From Paenimyroides ummariense (lineage in GTDB: Bacteria; Bacteroidota; Bacteroidia; Flavobacteriales; Flavobacteriaceae), in the NCBI RefSeq assembly GCF_900115115.1, contig NZ_FOVI01000002.1, positions 186,001-250,000 on the forward strand: a DNA stretch of 64,000 bases, given 5' to 3'. Positions 17,782 through 26,944 of this stretch are shown in pieces. The position numbers were made by a program, and so were the translations under genes. The first letter of the stretch is position 1. Each line of letters begins with the position of its first letter. The notes under the pieces were generated by a model. It saw only the letters and a program-made list of their open reading frames with translations. It did no database searches and had not been told where the DNA came from.

Positions 17782-18735
17782 ATGTTTGAAATAATCTCAT
17801 TAATTATTACTGTTGTATTAGGTTTACCAAGTTTAATAATTTTTCTAAAGCAGAAAAAAACGAGGTTGGTTTATCTAGAAAATAAACAAATTAATGTCCA
17901 AGAAGATTTACTTAAAAATTTTGATAATATTTCTATTAGTTATAATGGGCAGGAAATTAATTCAAACTTGATTTTTATAAGAGGATTTATAATATGCGAT
18001 GGTGATAAAGATATAACAAGTAAAAACAACTTCATTGAAATTATAAGTTCTAGTAACTCAAACTGGACAGATTTTAAAATTATTTCTAAAAGTAAAGGTC
18101 TAACAGAAACTTCTACAATTAAAGAAAATATTGCAACGATAAATTTCGATTTATTCAAATCTCAGGAAAATTTTGAATTCGAAGGTATTATTGAGAAAAG
18201 CGAAAATGTAAAGATAGAGGATATTAAATTAAAGTTTTTTCATAGAATTCCAAATATAGATAAAATCGAAATTTTAAAAGCTGAGGATTTAAAAAATCTA
18301 AAATATTCATTTATGATCTCAACAATTTTACTTTTGTTTGGATTATTTATACTAAATACTCAATATCAAATTAAAAGTCATAATATTTTAGTTTACGATG
18401 CTAAAACAAGAAATGAAATTAAATCTAATGATATATTATACTCTGATAATTTGCAAACAAAAATAGATTCTTTAAATAATGAAACTAATGGAATTTATTT
18501 AATATTTAGTGCTTCCAAAAAGTATGATATTATTTATGATAAATATAATTTTAATAGCTTAAATTCTAAAAAAGAAAAAAAAACAATTTTCTTTAAGAAA
18601 GAAGTGTCTTTCGAAAATATTTTTACTTTATTTATAGCTTTAATTTTTCTAATTTTTTCAACATCTTTTTATTTATTATTTTTTCATTATTACTCTAAAA
18701 AAAAATATTTGAAATATATTTCTACGATTAATTGA
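17782..18735 (+). CDS. Unrecognised membrane protein
   Basis: I do not recognise this 317-residue protein. It has an N-terminal membrane segment (about 3-21) followed by basic KQKK, a 140-residue soluble region with predicted beta strands (FDNISISYNGQEINSNLIF), a second membrane segment (about 175-192), another soluble region, and a third segment (about 283-308) followed by a basic tail. Codon use is markedly more AT-rich than in pccB upstream (many ATA, TTA and AAA codons). It stands alone between a terminator and a tandem-repeat region, which suggests an acquired gene. No enzymatic motif is visible. Confidence 0.7.
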   Translation: MFEIISLIITVVLGLPSLIIFLKQKKTRLVYLENKQINVQEDLLKNFDNISISYNGQEINSNLIFIRGFIICDGDKDITSKNNFIEIISSSNSNWTDFKIISKSKGLTETSTIKENIATINFDLFKSQENFEFEGIIEKSENVKIEDIKLKFFHRIPNIDKIEILKAEDLKNLKYSFMISTILLLFGLFILNTQYQIKSHNILVYDAKTRNEIKSNDILYSDNLQTKIDSLNNETNGIYLIFSASKKYDIIYDKYNFNSLNSKKEKKTIFFKKEVSFENIFTLFIALIFLIFSTSFYLLFFHYYSKKKYLKYISTIN

Positions 18736-18801
18736 CTTACCTAACTTGATTGATCATATTACTTTTTGAAAAGAATTTAAGAACCAGTAGTACCCCAGCT
18801 A

Positions 18802-18822
18802 GCGCGAGCATCTTGCTCGTGC
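18802..18822. repeat. GC-rich hairpin at the head of the tandem-repeat region
   Basis: GCGCGAGCA / TGCTCGTGC arms (one mismatch) around TCT, standing out as GC-rich in an AT-rich region. It resembles short palindromes found between genes in many bacteria and lies 18 bp before the 21-bp repeats. Confidence 0.55.
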
Positions 18823-18840
18823 AAAGAATAAAAACTATTC

Positions 18841-18987
18841 GTGAGCAACGAAAGATAAACTTGGAGGAATACAAGATAAACCGTGAGCAACACAAGATTA
18901 AGTGTGAGGAATACAAAATCAACAGTGAGGAGCACAAGATTAAGTGTGAGGAATACATCCTCATCCTTGAAGAATACAATCTTATGA
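18841..18987. repeat. Tandem repeat, seven imperfect 21-bp units
   Basis: Units start at 18841, 18862, 18883, 18904, 18925, 18946 and 18967; typical units are GTGAGCAACACAAGATTAAG and GTGAGGAATACAAAATCAAC plus one base. They alternate in two sub-types, giving a 42-bp higher period. An open frame runs through them (TTG 18750 to 19094) and would encode a heptad ladder (CEEYKIN, SEEHKIK ...) as in a charged coiled coil, but it lacks a credible start. The 447-bp stretch 18736-19182 has no other gene; it also holds the GC-rich hairpin and the promoter of the next gene. Confidence 0.8.
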
Positions 18988-19138
18988 CAAATAGACAGAA
19001 GATCATGTCAACCCCATACACCATAAGGCGTAACAAATACAAAACAAACTACAAAAACCCGTTTTTAAGCAACGGAACAATTATTGATACTTAACTTAAA
19101 CATAAAAACAAATATCAAAGACTGTTGTTTTACACCAA

Positions 19139-19146
19139 TATCTTTG
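19139..19146 (+). promoter_or_regulatory. Putative -7 promoter element for the FKBP gene
   Basis: TATCTTTG matches TAnnTTTG and is followed by CATCAACGAG; the start codon is 36 bp downstream. A TTG exists at 19125-19127 but too close for the usual spacing. Confidence 0.5.
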
Positions 19147-19182
19147 CATCAACGAGAGTTCTTTCTCACAAAAAACAAAAAA

Positions 19183-19683
19183 ATGACAATAGAAAACAAC
19201 CATGTAGTTACAGTAAACTACAAACTTCATACTATTGAAGCAAACGGAGAAAAAGTATTTGTTGAAGAAACTACAACAGAAAACCCGTTAACTTATTTAC
19301 ACGGCGTAGGCATGATGATTCCTAAATTCGAAGACGAAATGAATGGCTTAACGGCAGGCGATAAAAAATCGTTCACTATTTCACCGGAAGAAGGTTACGG
19401 AGCAATTGATCCGAATGCTGTGGCGCAATTACCTTTAGATATGTTCAGCGAATCGGGCTTGCCACCGGTTGGTGCTATGTTGCCTTTGACCGATGATCAA
19501 GGAAATCAGTTTCGTGCGGTTGTTGTTGAAGTAAACGATAATGCCGTTGTTGCCGATTTAAACCACCCAATGGCTGGTAAAACATTAAATTTTGATGTAG
19601 AAGTTGTGGCTACACGTCCGGCTACAGAAGAAGAATTGTCTCACGGACACGCTCATGGTATCGACGGTACTGAAACACATTGA
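19183..19683 (+). CDS. FKBP-type peptidyl-prolyl isomerase, SlyD-like
   Basis: Protein-folding catalyst, 166 residues. ATG 19183 is chosen because the frame upstream of it runs through the promoter. An FKBP half-domain (about 8-70) is interrupted by the inserted 'insert-in-flap' chaperone domain (about 70-120, starting near [11 protein letters not shown]) and closes with [12 protein letters not shown]-like sequence ([13 protein letters not shown]), as in SlyD. The C-terminus is His-rich (HGHAHG), a short version of the metal-binding tail of SlyD. It is followed by a terminator. Confidence 0.93.
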   Translation: MTIENNHVVTVNYKLHTIEANGEKVFVEETTTENPLTYLHGVGMMIPKFEDEMNGLTAGDKKSFTISPEEGYGAIDPNAVAQLPLDMFSESGLPPVGAMLPLTDDQGNQFRAVVVEVNDNAVVADLNHPMAGKTLNFDVEVVATRPATEEELSHGHAHGIDGTETH

Positions 19684-19695
19684 TTTATAACCAAA

Positions 19696-19725
19696 ACCGA
19701 CTTTCAATTGAGAGTCGGTTTTTTA
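19696..19725 (+). terminator. Rho-independent terminator after the FKBP gene
   Basis: Arms ACCGACT / AGTCGGT extended through TTC..GAG around AATT, followed by six T. It lies 12 bp after the stop codon. Confidence 0.85.
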
Positions 19726-19733
19726 TTAGTATT

Positions 19734-19967
19734 ATGACAAACAACAATCCTTTACACGGAATGACGCTGCAAAAAATACTCGAAGAAATGGTAGAGTTTT
19801 TTGAAGGCTGGGAAACAATGGGCAAAGAAATTCCTATTAATTGTTTTAAAAAAGATCCAAGCATAAAATCATCGCTCACTTTTTTGCGTAAAACGCCATG
19901 GGCACGCACCAAAGTAGAACAGTTGTACCTTAAGATTTATCCACATTTAAAGAAAAACAAGCTGTAA
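19734..19967 (+). CDS. VF530-family small DNA-binding protein (DUF2132)
   Basis: A 77-residue helical protein matching the VF530 family: [18 protein letters not shown] at the N-terminus, then [20 protein letters not shown] and [12 protein letters not shown]. Members are small DNA-binding proteins of unknown cellular role, with a solved fold. ATG 19734 is used; the frame extends upstream, but only through the terminator of the FKBP gene. It is convergent with the glycosyltransferase gene, stop codons abutting at 19967/19968. Confidence 0.9.
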   Translation: MTNNNPLHGMTLQKILEEMVEFFEGWETMGKEIPINCFKKDPSIKSSLTFLRKTPWARTKVEQLYLKIYPHLKKNKL

Positions 19968-20936
19968 TCAGGTATTCAAAACCTTTTCAATCAGAAGATC
20001 GGTTTCATCCTTAAAAGAAATATCCACAATATCGTTGCTGTATAACCAGCTTTTTAATTTATCAACTTTTAAATCTTCGCTTCCGGTTACGCCCAGTTCT
20101 TTTAATGCCAAATAATTGCAGTATTGTTCAAATTGGCCTTTAATCGGCACTACATACAACATCTTTTTAAGATGCAAAACTTCAGCAGGAAACTCAAAAC
20201 CCGCACCGCATAAAACTCCTTTTGTTGTTGCCAGATAAGATGTAAACAACTGCTCATCGATAGGGAAAAAAGTACAGTTCCCCTGCTTTTTAGATGTTTT
20301 ACTGAAAGGTGAAAATACAACCCAATCCATATTTTTAATTTGCGAAAGCACTTTATACAGCTCATCGTTATAAAAACTGGGAAGATAAACCAGAATATAA
20401 TCCTCTTTTTCGCAGTTTAAATTTTTGATCGAATTACGAATGATCGGATGAAAAATAGTATCATCGTATTTCGTAAAATGAAACCCAAACGAGTTTTGAA
20501 TAGGCGCATATTTCTTTAAAATAAGCTTGCTTAAATGAAAATCTTTCTGCGGTTTAGGTGCTTTATCATGCAAAACGGCTGCCTGATGACTTAACCCGAT
20601 GATTTTTTTGTTTCGATATTTGGCAGCATACGCCGTAACAGGTTCAAAATCGTTAATAATTAAATCGTATTGCTGAATGGGCACATTTTGTACCGATCTT
20701 AAAAACTGCACAAACGAATTTTTCTTTATGATTTTCTTGTAATTCAAACCGCCTTTTTTAGAGTAGAACAACGAAATTCCTTTGTTCTGCACGGCGTTTC
20801 CTTTAAACGGCAACTGCGAGTTCTGCCCCGAAATAAATACATCAACTTCGGCGTGTTCTTTTAATTTGGGTACTAAAACGTTGGCGCGCGCAATGTGTCC
20901 GTTGCCTGTTGCCTGTAATGCGTATAAAATTTTCAT
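19968..20936 (-). CDS. MurG-like glycosyltransferase family protein
   Basis: A 322-residue GT-B-type protein: N-terminal KILYALQATGNGHIARA (glycine-rich loop with GHxxRA, as in MurG/UDP-glucuronosyl-like enzymes) and a C-terminal donor half with LCGAGFEFPAEVLHLKKM, the position where MurG relatives bind the nucleotide sugar. The acceptor is unknown. Its start overlaps the end of the LpxH-like phosphoesterase by 4 nt (ATGA), so the two are co-translated, which suggests a cell-envelope glycolipid role. Confidence 0.8.
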   Translation of the reverse strand: MKILYALQATGNGHIARANVLVPKLKEHAEVDVFISGQNSQLPFKGNAVQNKGISLFYSKKGGLNYKKIIKKNSFVQFLRSVQNVPIQQYDLIINDFEPVTAYAAKYRNKKIIGLSHQAAVLHDKAPKPQKDFHLSKLILKKYAPIQNSFGFHFTKYDDTIFHPIIRNSIKNLNCEKEDYILVYLPSFYNDELYKVLSQIKNMDWVVFSPFSKTSKKQGNCTFFPIDEQLFTSYLATTKGVLCGAGFEFPAEVLHLKKMLYVVPIKGQFEQYCNYLALKELGVTGSEDLKVDKLKSWLYSNDIVDISFKDETDLLIEKVLNT

Positions 20937-21757
20937 TTAAAAAAGACTTCAATTTCTTTGTATTGATCGGGAGTTTGCTGTGGTTTTTGATCGATCTGAT
21001 TCATTAAATAAATCACCAAATCGTTTTCGTAATGATAGATTTCCCACGAACCGTTGTTGTATTCCAAAGCCGTTAAATTTTCGATCCAATCGCCCGAATT
21101 CAAATACAAACAACTTCCTTTTGCAGTAGTAACTTCTCTTTTTTGCGGTTGATGGATGTGTCCGCAGATCACGTAATCAAACTTATTTTCAATAGCCAGT
21201 TCAGAAGCTGTTTCTTCAAAATCGCCAATAAACTTCACGGCTTTTTTAATGTTGTTCTTTATTTTTTTGCTGAAGGAATATTTCTCGCGCCCCACTTTAG
21301 CTAAAATCCAGTTCGAAAGGTTGTTCAAACGAATCAAATAATCATACCCAATGCCGCCTAATTTGGCGATCCATTTTGAATGTTGAACAGATGAATCGAA
21401 AACATCGCCATGAAAAACCCAGGTTTTCTTTCCGTCTAATTCAAAAATATGTTTGTCTAATAGTTGGATCTTACCAAAAGTCATAGGAGAGAATTTCCGC
21501 AGAAACTCGTCATGATTCCCCGTAAGATAAATTACCTGACAGTTTGTTAGCGACAAATTCAGAATATATTTGATGATTTCGAGGTGACTTTCAGGAAAAT
21601 AACTTTTTTTAAATTGCCAGATATCGATAAAATCACCGTTTAAAATCAATACTTTTGGATCTATTGACCGTAAATAATTCAACAACTCTTTGGCTTTGCA
21701 ACCGTAAGTTCCCAAATGTGTATCTGAAATTACCGCTACTTCAACACTTCTCTTCAT
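20933..21757 (-). CDS. LpxH-like metallophosphoesterase (UDP-2,3-diacylglucosamine diphosphatase family)
   Basis: Calcineurin-like phosphoesterase of 274 residues. The five metal-binding motifs are visible: DTHLG (near residue 12), NGDFID, GNHD, HGDVFD and CGHIHQP. This set, with the CGHxH ending, is that of LpxH and close paralogues acting on UDP-diacylglucosamine in lipid A synthesis. Bacteroidota often have more than one such gene, so this may be a paralogue with another envelope substrate. It is translationally coupled to the glycosyltransferase gene downstream. Confidence 0.8.
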   Translation of the reverse strand: MKRSVEVAVISDTHLGTYGCKAKELLNYLRSIDPKVLILNGDFIDIWQFKKSYFPESHLEIIKYILNLSLTNCQVIYLTGNHDEFLRKFSPMTFGKIQLLDKHIFELDGKKTWVFHGDVFDSSVQHSKWIAKLGGIGYDYLIRLNNLSNWILAKVGREKYSFSKKIKNNIKKAVKFIGDFEETASELAIENKFDYVICGHIHQPQKREVTTAKGSCLYLNSGDWIENLTALEYNNGSWEIYHYENDLVIYLMNQIDQKPQQTPDQYKEIEVFFK

Positions 21758-21840
21758 ATTAAACAGAATTTTACCGAAGGTACTGCCGCGTTGTAAACTT
21801 ATGGTTTTAAAAAAGTTATGTTTAAAACAACAAAACCGCT

Positions 21841-21848
21841 TACATTTG
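21841..21848 (+). promoter_or_regulatory. Putative -7 promoter element
   Basis: TACATTTG matches TAnnTTTG, 13 bp before the ATG at 21862. No -33 TTG at normal spacing. Confidence 0.5.
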
Positions 21849-21861
21849 TAAAAAGATCGAT

Positions 21862-22629
21862 ATGAAAAATTACATTTTATGTTTTGTACTACTTTGGCAG
21901 TTTGCTGTAAATGCGCAAAACAGATTTACACAGATTTTACCCGAAACCGAATATATTTCCACCGAAAACGAACTGAATAATTTTGGTATGTATGATTTTT
22001 CGCCTGTAATTTTAGGATTGGAAATGAACAGAACATACGGAACAATTGGCAACAGTTACAGAAGAATCCACATAAAAATAACCAAAGTTGAAAAGGATAT
22101 TGCCAATCCAAATGTTTATAGCGTAACAGGAAAATCAAAAGTGGGCAGCAATGTTGAAAGTTTTACAGGAATCATTAAGCTTCAGTCGGTCAAACATATT
22201 AAAATTACTGAATTAGACAATGAACCTGTAAACCCATCTGCAAAATATGAAGGTGTAATTTCGGGTACTTATGAATTTAAAGAACCTACAGATCGCAATC
22301 ATTTCGGAGTTTTTGAAGGAACTTATAATGCACTTTTTCTAATTACAAAAGACAATGTTGTTTTTTATAACGATTTAGGCTCATTTAGCAATGGTTACAT
22401 GAATAATGTGTACCAAGGTTTTTGGACTGATTATCAAACCAAAGAAGCAAAAATTTGCAAATGGGCTGATTTCCGCGTGCCTGATGTTTCGGGCGATTTT
22501 GATTTAGGAGCCGGCGAATTTAGTCCCAACGAAAAATACAATAACAAAGGTTGGCAAACCTATAACGATGCGTATTTACGAAAAGACAAATCTGCTTTAG
22601 CTGCCGAAGAGGCTGTTTGGTGGGAATAA
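21862..22629 (+). CDS. Secreted protein of unknown function
   Basis: A 255-residue exported protein with a signal peptide (1-18, cleavage near VNAQ). The mature part is beta-rich; visible stretches are FSPVILGLEMNRTYGTIG and GTYEFKEPTDRNHFGVFEG, and a Trp-rich end (KGWQTYNDAYLR ... AVWWE). I do not recognise a family. It is a single gene with its own promoter. Its stop (22627-22629) abuts the sbcC stop on the other strand with no spacer or clear terminator. Confidence 0.75.
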   Translation: MKNYILCFVLLWQFAVNAQNRFTQILPETEYISTENELNNFGMYDFSPVILGLEMNRTYGTIGNSYRRIHIKITKVEKDIANPNVYSVTGKSKVGSNVESFTGIIKLQSVKHIKITELDNEPVNPSAKYEGVISGTYEFKEPTDRNHFGVFEGTYNALFLITKDNVVFYNDLGSFSNGYMNNVYQGFWTDYQTKEAKICKWADFRVPDVSGDFDLGAGEFSPNEKYNNKGWQTYNDAYLRKDKSALAAEEAVWWE

Positions 22630-25600
22630 TTAGACAACTTTAATTAAACTACCGTCTTCATCGGTTTTTGTGATTTGTAACGCTACGGGAATGCGTTCTT
22701 TTAGTTCTTCAACGTGCGAAATAATTCCAACAATGCGGTTTTCTTTGTGCAGGTTGTTCAACGTTTCAAACACAATATTAACCGATTCGGCATCTTGCGT
22801 TCCAAAACCTTCATCGATAAAGAAAAAGTTTTTGCTAGCAACGCTGTTTGTCTGCACACTTTCTGCCAACGCCAACGCCAAACTCAGCGAAACCTGGAAC
22901 GATTGCCCGCCCGAAAGCGTTTTCACACTGCGTGTTCTGCCTTCGTTTAAATAATCAATCACTTCAAAATCGTTTGCTTCGTTAACCTGCAAACTCAACT
23001 GGTTTCGAGTCATTTTACGGAAGCGAATATTCGCATTTTCGCACAGTTGTTTCAAATAAATCGACGAAACATATTGAACAAAACCGGCAGCTTTAAACAA
23101 ATTGCTCATTGTTTTCAGGTTTTCTGCTCGTTTTTTAAGTTGATCTAACGTTTTTAGTAATTCTTTTTTCTGATTAAAAGCTTCGGTTAAACGAGTAATT
23201 TCTGCGGTAGTTTTGGTAACGTTTTCGGTAGCAGTTTTTAATTCGATTTCGGCAGTTTCAAAATCTTTTTCGTACTGATAATAAGCCGTTTCATTAAAAA
23301 TTTCGTCTTTTAGTTTAACTTCTAATTCCTGAATTTGATTATTCAGCGTTTTGTACGCAACCGTAAATTCTTCAATTTCTTTTCGGAGAACTTCCACATT
23401 TAGGTTTAAATGCAGAATTTCAACAACTTTTTCTTTGTTTTCGATATTTTGATCGAACAGATTTTTGTTGAAAAGATCGTTTAATTCTTCCAGATTTTTA
23501 TTAAGATCGAACAATTGTTTTTCAGTTGATACAATCGATGATTTTTGAACATGAATTTGAGTATTTAACTGATTAAACTGTTGGTTATATTGGTTAAAAT
23601 CAGTTTCGATTCTATGATTAAACGCTTTTAAATCTCTTAATTTTTGTTCGATTTCTTCAACCGAAAAATTATTAAAATCTGCGAAATCAAGAATTTTTAA
23701 ATTACTTAAGTTTTGATTGATTTGTGCTTGTTTTTCTGTTTCGTCTAACTTAAATTTCTCTAAAGCTTTTTTATATTTTTCTGCTGTTTCCTGTTGATTT
23801 TCTAATTGTGCTCTTTGCTCTGAAATGAATTTATTTTTAGTTTCGATTTGTTTTGTTAAATCAAATGAAGCTTGTTTCTTCTGCTGAAAATCCACAAAAT
23901 CATCTGCATTAAAATCGATCCAAATAAAACCTGCATTGTGTTGAACAATTTGATTTTTTAAATTTTCTAAATGATTATTCTCTTTTAAAAATTGATCTTG
24001 AAACATTGTAAGTTTCTGAATTTTTTGTCGAATTTTATTAGTAAACTCAGCATAATTATTCTGCTTTTCATCAATCAAGTCCATCCCTTTTTTCAGTTCG
24101 TCTAAATGCAAAGTAACATCGTTCAACGTTAAAATTTCAGGATGTTCTAACGATCCACAAAGCGGACAAGCCTCGCCTTTATGCATGTTGTGTGCAAAAT
24201 GAGCTAATTCCTGCTGCACTTGAAATGATTGCAGTTTTGCGGTTAATTCCTTTTTTTGTTGCGAAAAAGTATCGTTTAAAGTTTTTACATCATTTTCAAA
24301 AGTTGAAATTTCAATTTTATCACTGATTAATTCGTTTTCAATTAACTGAATTTCGCTTTTTAACTGATTGTTTTTCTGTTCTTGATGATTCCAATCTTTC
24401 TCTAAATGTTGTTTTTTGCTGAACCACTCGCCAACATTGATTAAAACAGTGGTTTCAATTTGATTTTTAGCAAGATTATTTATCTCAATTTCGGTTTCTT
24501 TTATGGTTTGCTGCAGTTGATTAACAATATGTTCTATTTCATGAACTTTAGCTTCTCCGTTAGAAGTTCTATTTTTTAACTCCACAACATCAGCAGTAAA
24601 CTGAATTATTTTTGCAATAAAATCTAAATCGTTTTCCTGTAAACGCTTGTTATGTAAATCATCAACATAGGGTTTTGTTTCGTTAATAGCAGCTTCAATT
24701 TTACTTAATTCTGTTTCTGAATTTTGTAAAAGTGTTTTGTCTGTTGCTAATTGACTGGTTTTTTCTTGAATCTCACTTTCGGTTTTTTTAATGTCAACCA
24801 ACAACTGATTAAACGTTTTGTAAACACGATCGTAAATTTCTAATTCCGACTTTTTCTGATCAATTGAGGGCTTTTGATTGTTGAGTTCTGCGAACTGATT
24901 TCTCTTATTTTGTAACGATTCAAAATCGGTTTTTATACTTTTTAAATGCTGTAGTTTTTCGTTAATAATTTTGAATGCACTTTGTTTTTGTATTTGAATT
25001 GTAGTTTCTTCTTTAAGTTTCTCTTTTAAAAGTGAAATGTTTTCTTCGGAAACTTCATCGTAACCTGACAATTTTCCTTCTAACTGATTCAAATCGGTAA
25101 GATTTTTACTGTTTAAAACCGAAACTTTATCAGACAGATCAAATCGATGCAGTTTAAAAATTTCTTTCATCATTTTGGTTCTGTCTGTAGCTCTCAATTC
25201 AATAAATTCTTTGAATTGACCTTGCGGAATTATGATGGTTCGTTTGAAATTATCATAACTCAAGCCCACAAGTTCTTGTGCATTGCTATGATTCAAAGGA
25301 ATCCAATCGTTATTTATCCATTCATAAAAAACAACTGATGGCGTTTTAATATCGTCAAAACGTTTAGAATTTCGCTTAAATTCACGAGTTATCCGAAATA
25401 TTTTGTCTTCATAATTATAAAAATCGAACGCAATAAAAGCAGTGTCCGATTTTAAATTCATCATATTATATGCACGTTTGTCTTTTGAATTTAATCGCTC
25501 GGTTTCGCCGTATAACGCAAATGTAATGGCTTCTAAAATGGATGACTTTCCCGATCCAACCGAACCAAAAATGCCGAACAAACCTGCGTTTATCAAGTTT

Positions 25601-25668
25601 TCAAAATCAATTGTTTGTCTTTTTTGATACGAATACAAACCTTCTATCGTGAGTTTAATTGGGATCAT
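22630..25668 (-). CDS. sbcC: SbcC-type nuclease ATPase subunit
   Basis: Rad50-like partner of SbcD, cutting DNA hairpins and blocked ends. The 1012-residue protein has an N-terminal Walker A (GSVGSGKSSILEA, about 36-48), two very long coiled-coil arms, a zinc hook CPLCG in the middle, then the ABC signature LSGGQSFQVSLSLALAL and Walker B FFFIDEGFGTQD near the C-terminus. Gln- and Lys-rich coiled-coil composition is typical. sbcD lies immediately upstream (60-bp gap), so the two form one operon with a small basic protein gene before sbcD. Confidence 0.95.
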   Translation of the reverse strand: MIPIKLTIEGLYSYQKRQTIDFENLINAGLFGIFGSVGSGKSSILEAITFALYGETERLNSKDKRAYNMMNLKSDTAFIAFDFYNYEDKIFRITREFKRNSKRFDDIKTPSVVFYEWINNDWIPLNHSNAQELVGLSYDNFKRTIIIPQGQFKEFIELRATDRTKMMKEIFKLHRFDLSDKVSVLNSKNLTDLNQLEGKLSGYDEVSEENISLLKEKLKEETTIQIQKQSAFKIINEKLQHLKSIKTDFESLQNKRNQFAELNNQKPSIDQKKSELEIYDRVYKTFNQLLVDIKKTESEIQEKTSQLATDKTLLQNSETELSKIEAAINETKPYVDDLHNKRLQENDLDFIAKIIQFTADVVELKNRTSNGEAKVHEIEHIVNQLQQTIKETEIEINNLAKNQIETTVLINVGEWFSKKQHLEKDWNHQEQKNNQLKSEIQLIENELISDKIEISTFENDVKTLNDTFSQQKKELTAKLQSFQVQQELAHFAHNMHKGEACPLCGSLEHPEILTLNDVTLHLDELKKGMDLIDEKQNNYAEFTNKIRQKIQKLTMFQDQFLKENNHLENLKNQIVQHNAGFIWIDFNADDFVDFQQKKQASFDLTKQIETKNKFISEQRAQLENQQETAEKYKKALEKFKLDETEKQAQINQNLSNLKILDFADFNNFSVEEIEQKLRDLKAFNHRIETDFNQYNQQFNQLNTQIHVQKSSIVSTEKQLFDLNKNLEELNDLFNKNLFDQNIENKEKVVEILHLNLNVEVLRKEIEEFTVAYKTLNNQIQELEVKLKDEIFNETAYYQYEKDFETAEIELKTATENVTKTTAEITRLTEAFNQKKELLKTLDQLKKRAENLKTMSNLFKAAGFVQYVSSIYLKQLCENANIRFRKMTRNQLSLQVNEANDFEVIDYLNEGRTRSVKTLSGGQSFQVSLSLALALAESVQTNSVASKNFFFIDEGFGTQDAESVNIVFETLNNLHKENRIVGIISHVEELKERIPVALQITKTDEDGSLIKVV

Positions 25669-25728
25669 AAATTTAATTCTGTAAGGGGTTGAACAAAGAG
25701 AAAAGACGATAGACGAAAGACATTGCTT

Positions 25729-26943
25729 TTATCTTTCACTATTATTTAAAACTTCATTAAACAAATCCATTAATTCGTTATTTGGTTCTTGGTTGGCGTT
25801 TTTCGATTTGAAATAATCTTTAAACAAATCTTTTATGTTTTGATTTAGGTTTATTTCTCTTGCTGAAATTTCGTCTGCACCATTATTTTTTACTTTCGGA
25901 ATTAAATGCACAATGCCTGAATGTGCCTGAAATATCGCTTTTCGTTCATCGGTGGTTAAAAAAGTATCGGTTTCCATTGTCAATTCCACCAAAGTATCCG
26001 GATTTTCCAACAACCAATTTACTGCATCATCAACCAATTGAAAGGTTTTACGAACCAACGCTTTTCCTTTGGTAAGATTTATTTTAGAAAAACTTACATT
26101 TTGATTTGGTTGGGCGTTGATGATGGATACATATTTGGTTTGACCGGCTTCGCTAAAGCTGTAGCACAAAGGCGACGACGAATAAACAACGGGGTTTTCG
26201 GTTGTGCCGATGTTGTTAAACGCATGTAAATGACCCAAAGCAGTATATTGAATTTGCGGCGGAATACAATCGGAATAAACCATGTCTGCTGTGCCAATTT
26301 TAATGGGCTTTTCGCCTTCGGGTTCTTCTAAAAGGGTAGTGCCGCGTTTGTTCATATATAAATGCGAAATCAGCAGATTTACACCTTTATCATCACAAAA
26401 TTCATCGGCAATTTTTGTCCACTGATCTTTTAAAACGGCATTCAATTGCTCTTCTTTTTCCTCACCAAAATAGTGTTTTAAGCGTATTTCGTTTGCATAA
26501 GCCGTGTGAATAATTCGGATTGGGAAATCGATATTTTTTATGATTATTTCGATAAAACCTTCAGTAGATTTTTCTATTTTAAAATGATCTAACTCAAACA
26601 GATTGACTTTTTCGTTAGGATAACCAATTAATATAATTCCGCATTCACGTGCCAAAGGATCGGGTGCATTGATACGATCGGGCGAATCATGGTTGCCGGC
26701 AATGGCAATCACCGGTCGTTTTGCGTTGTTTGTAAGTCGTTTTAAAGTTTTGTAGAACAAATCAACCGCATCAACCGCCGGATTAAAAGCATCGAACAAA
26801 TCGCCGGCAATTAACACCAAATCTACATCTTCGCGATCGGAAATTTCCACGATTTCATTCATTACATCAATCTGTTCTTCAAATCGTGAAAAACCGTCTA
26901 AACGTTTTCCTAAATGCCAATCGGCTGTATGCAGAATTTTCAT
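25729..26943 (-). CDS. sbcD: SbcD-type exonuclease subunit
   Basis: Mre11-like Mn2+-dependent nuclease, 404 residues. The phosphoesterase motifs are in order: DWHLGKRL (residue 8 on), GDLFDAFNP, GNHDSPDR and GHLHAF, followed by a C-terminal capping domain. It pairs with SbcC encoded downstream. The start codon lies one base after the stop of a 52-codon ORF (TAACATG), suggesting coupled translation. Confidence 0.95.
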   Translation of the reverse strand: MKILHTADWHLGKRLDGFSRFEEQIDVMNEIVEISDREDVDLVLIAGDLFDAFNPAVDAVDLFYKTLKRLTNNAKRPVIAIAGNHDSPDRINAPDPLARECGIILIGYPNEKVNLFELDHFKIEKSTEGFIEIIIKNIDFPIRIIHTAYANEIRLKHYFGEEKEEQLNAVLKDQWTKIADEFCDDKGVNLLISHLYMNKRGTTLLEEPEGEKPIKIGTADMVYSDCIPPQIQYTALGHLHAFNNIGTTENPVVYSSSPLCYSFSEAGQTKYVSIINAQPNQNVSFSKINLTKGKALVRKTFQLVDDAVNWLLENPDTLVELTMETDTFLTTDERKAIFQAHSGIVHLIPKVKNNGADEISAREINLNQNIKDLFKDYFKSKNANQEPNNELMDLFNEVLNNSER

Positions 26944-26944
26944 G

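Noticed and set aside
18737-19094. Two overlapping open frames on opposite strands across the 21-bp repeats
   Set aside because: Both are consequences of the repeat period (21 bp, a multiple of three) without stops; the plus frame begins at a TTG upstream of a GC-rich hairpin, and neither has a promoter or start signal.
22670-22954. Two plus-strand frames inside sbcC
   Set aside because: They are shadows of the conserved ABC signature/Walker B region of sbcC.
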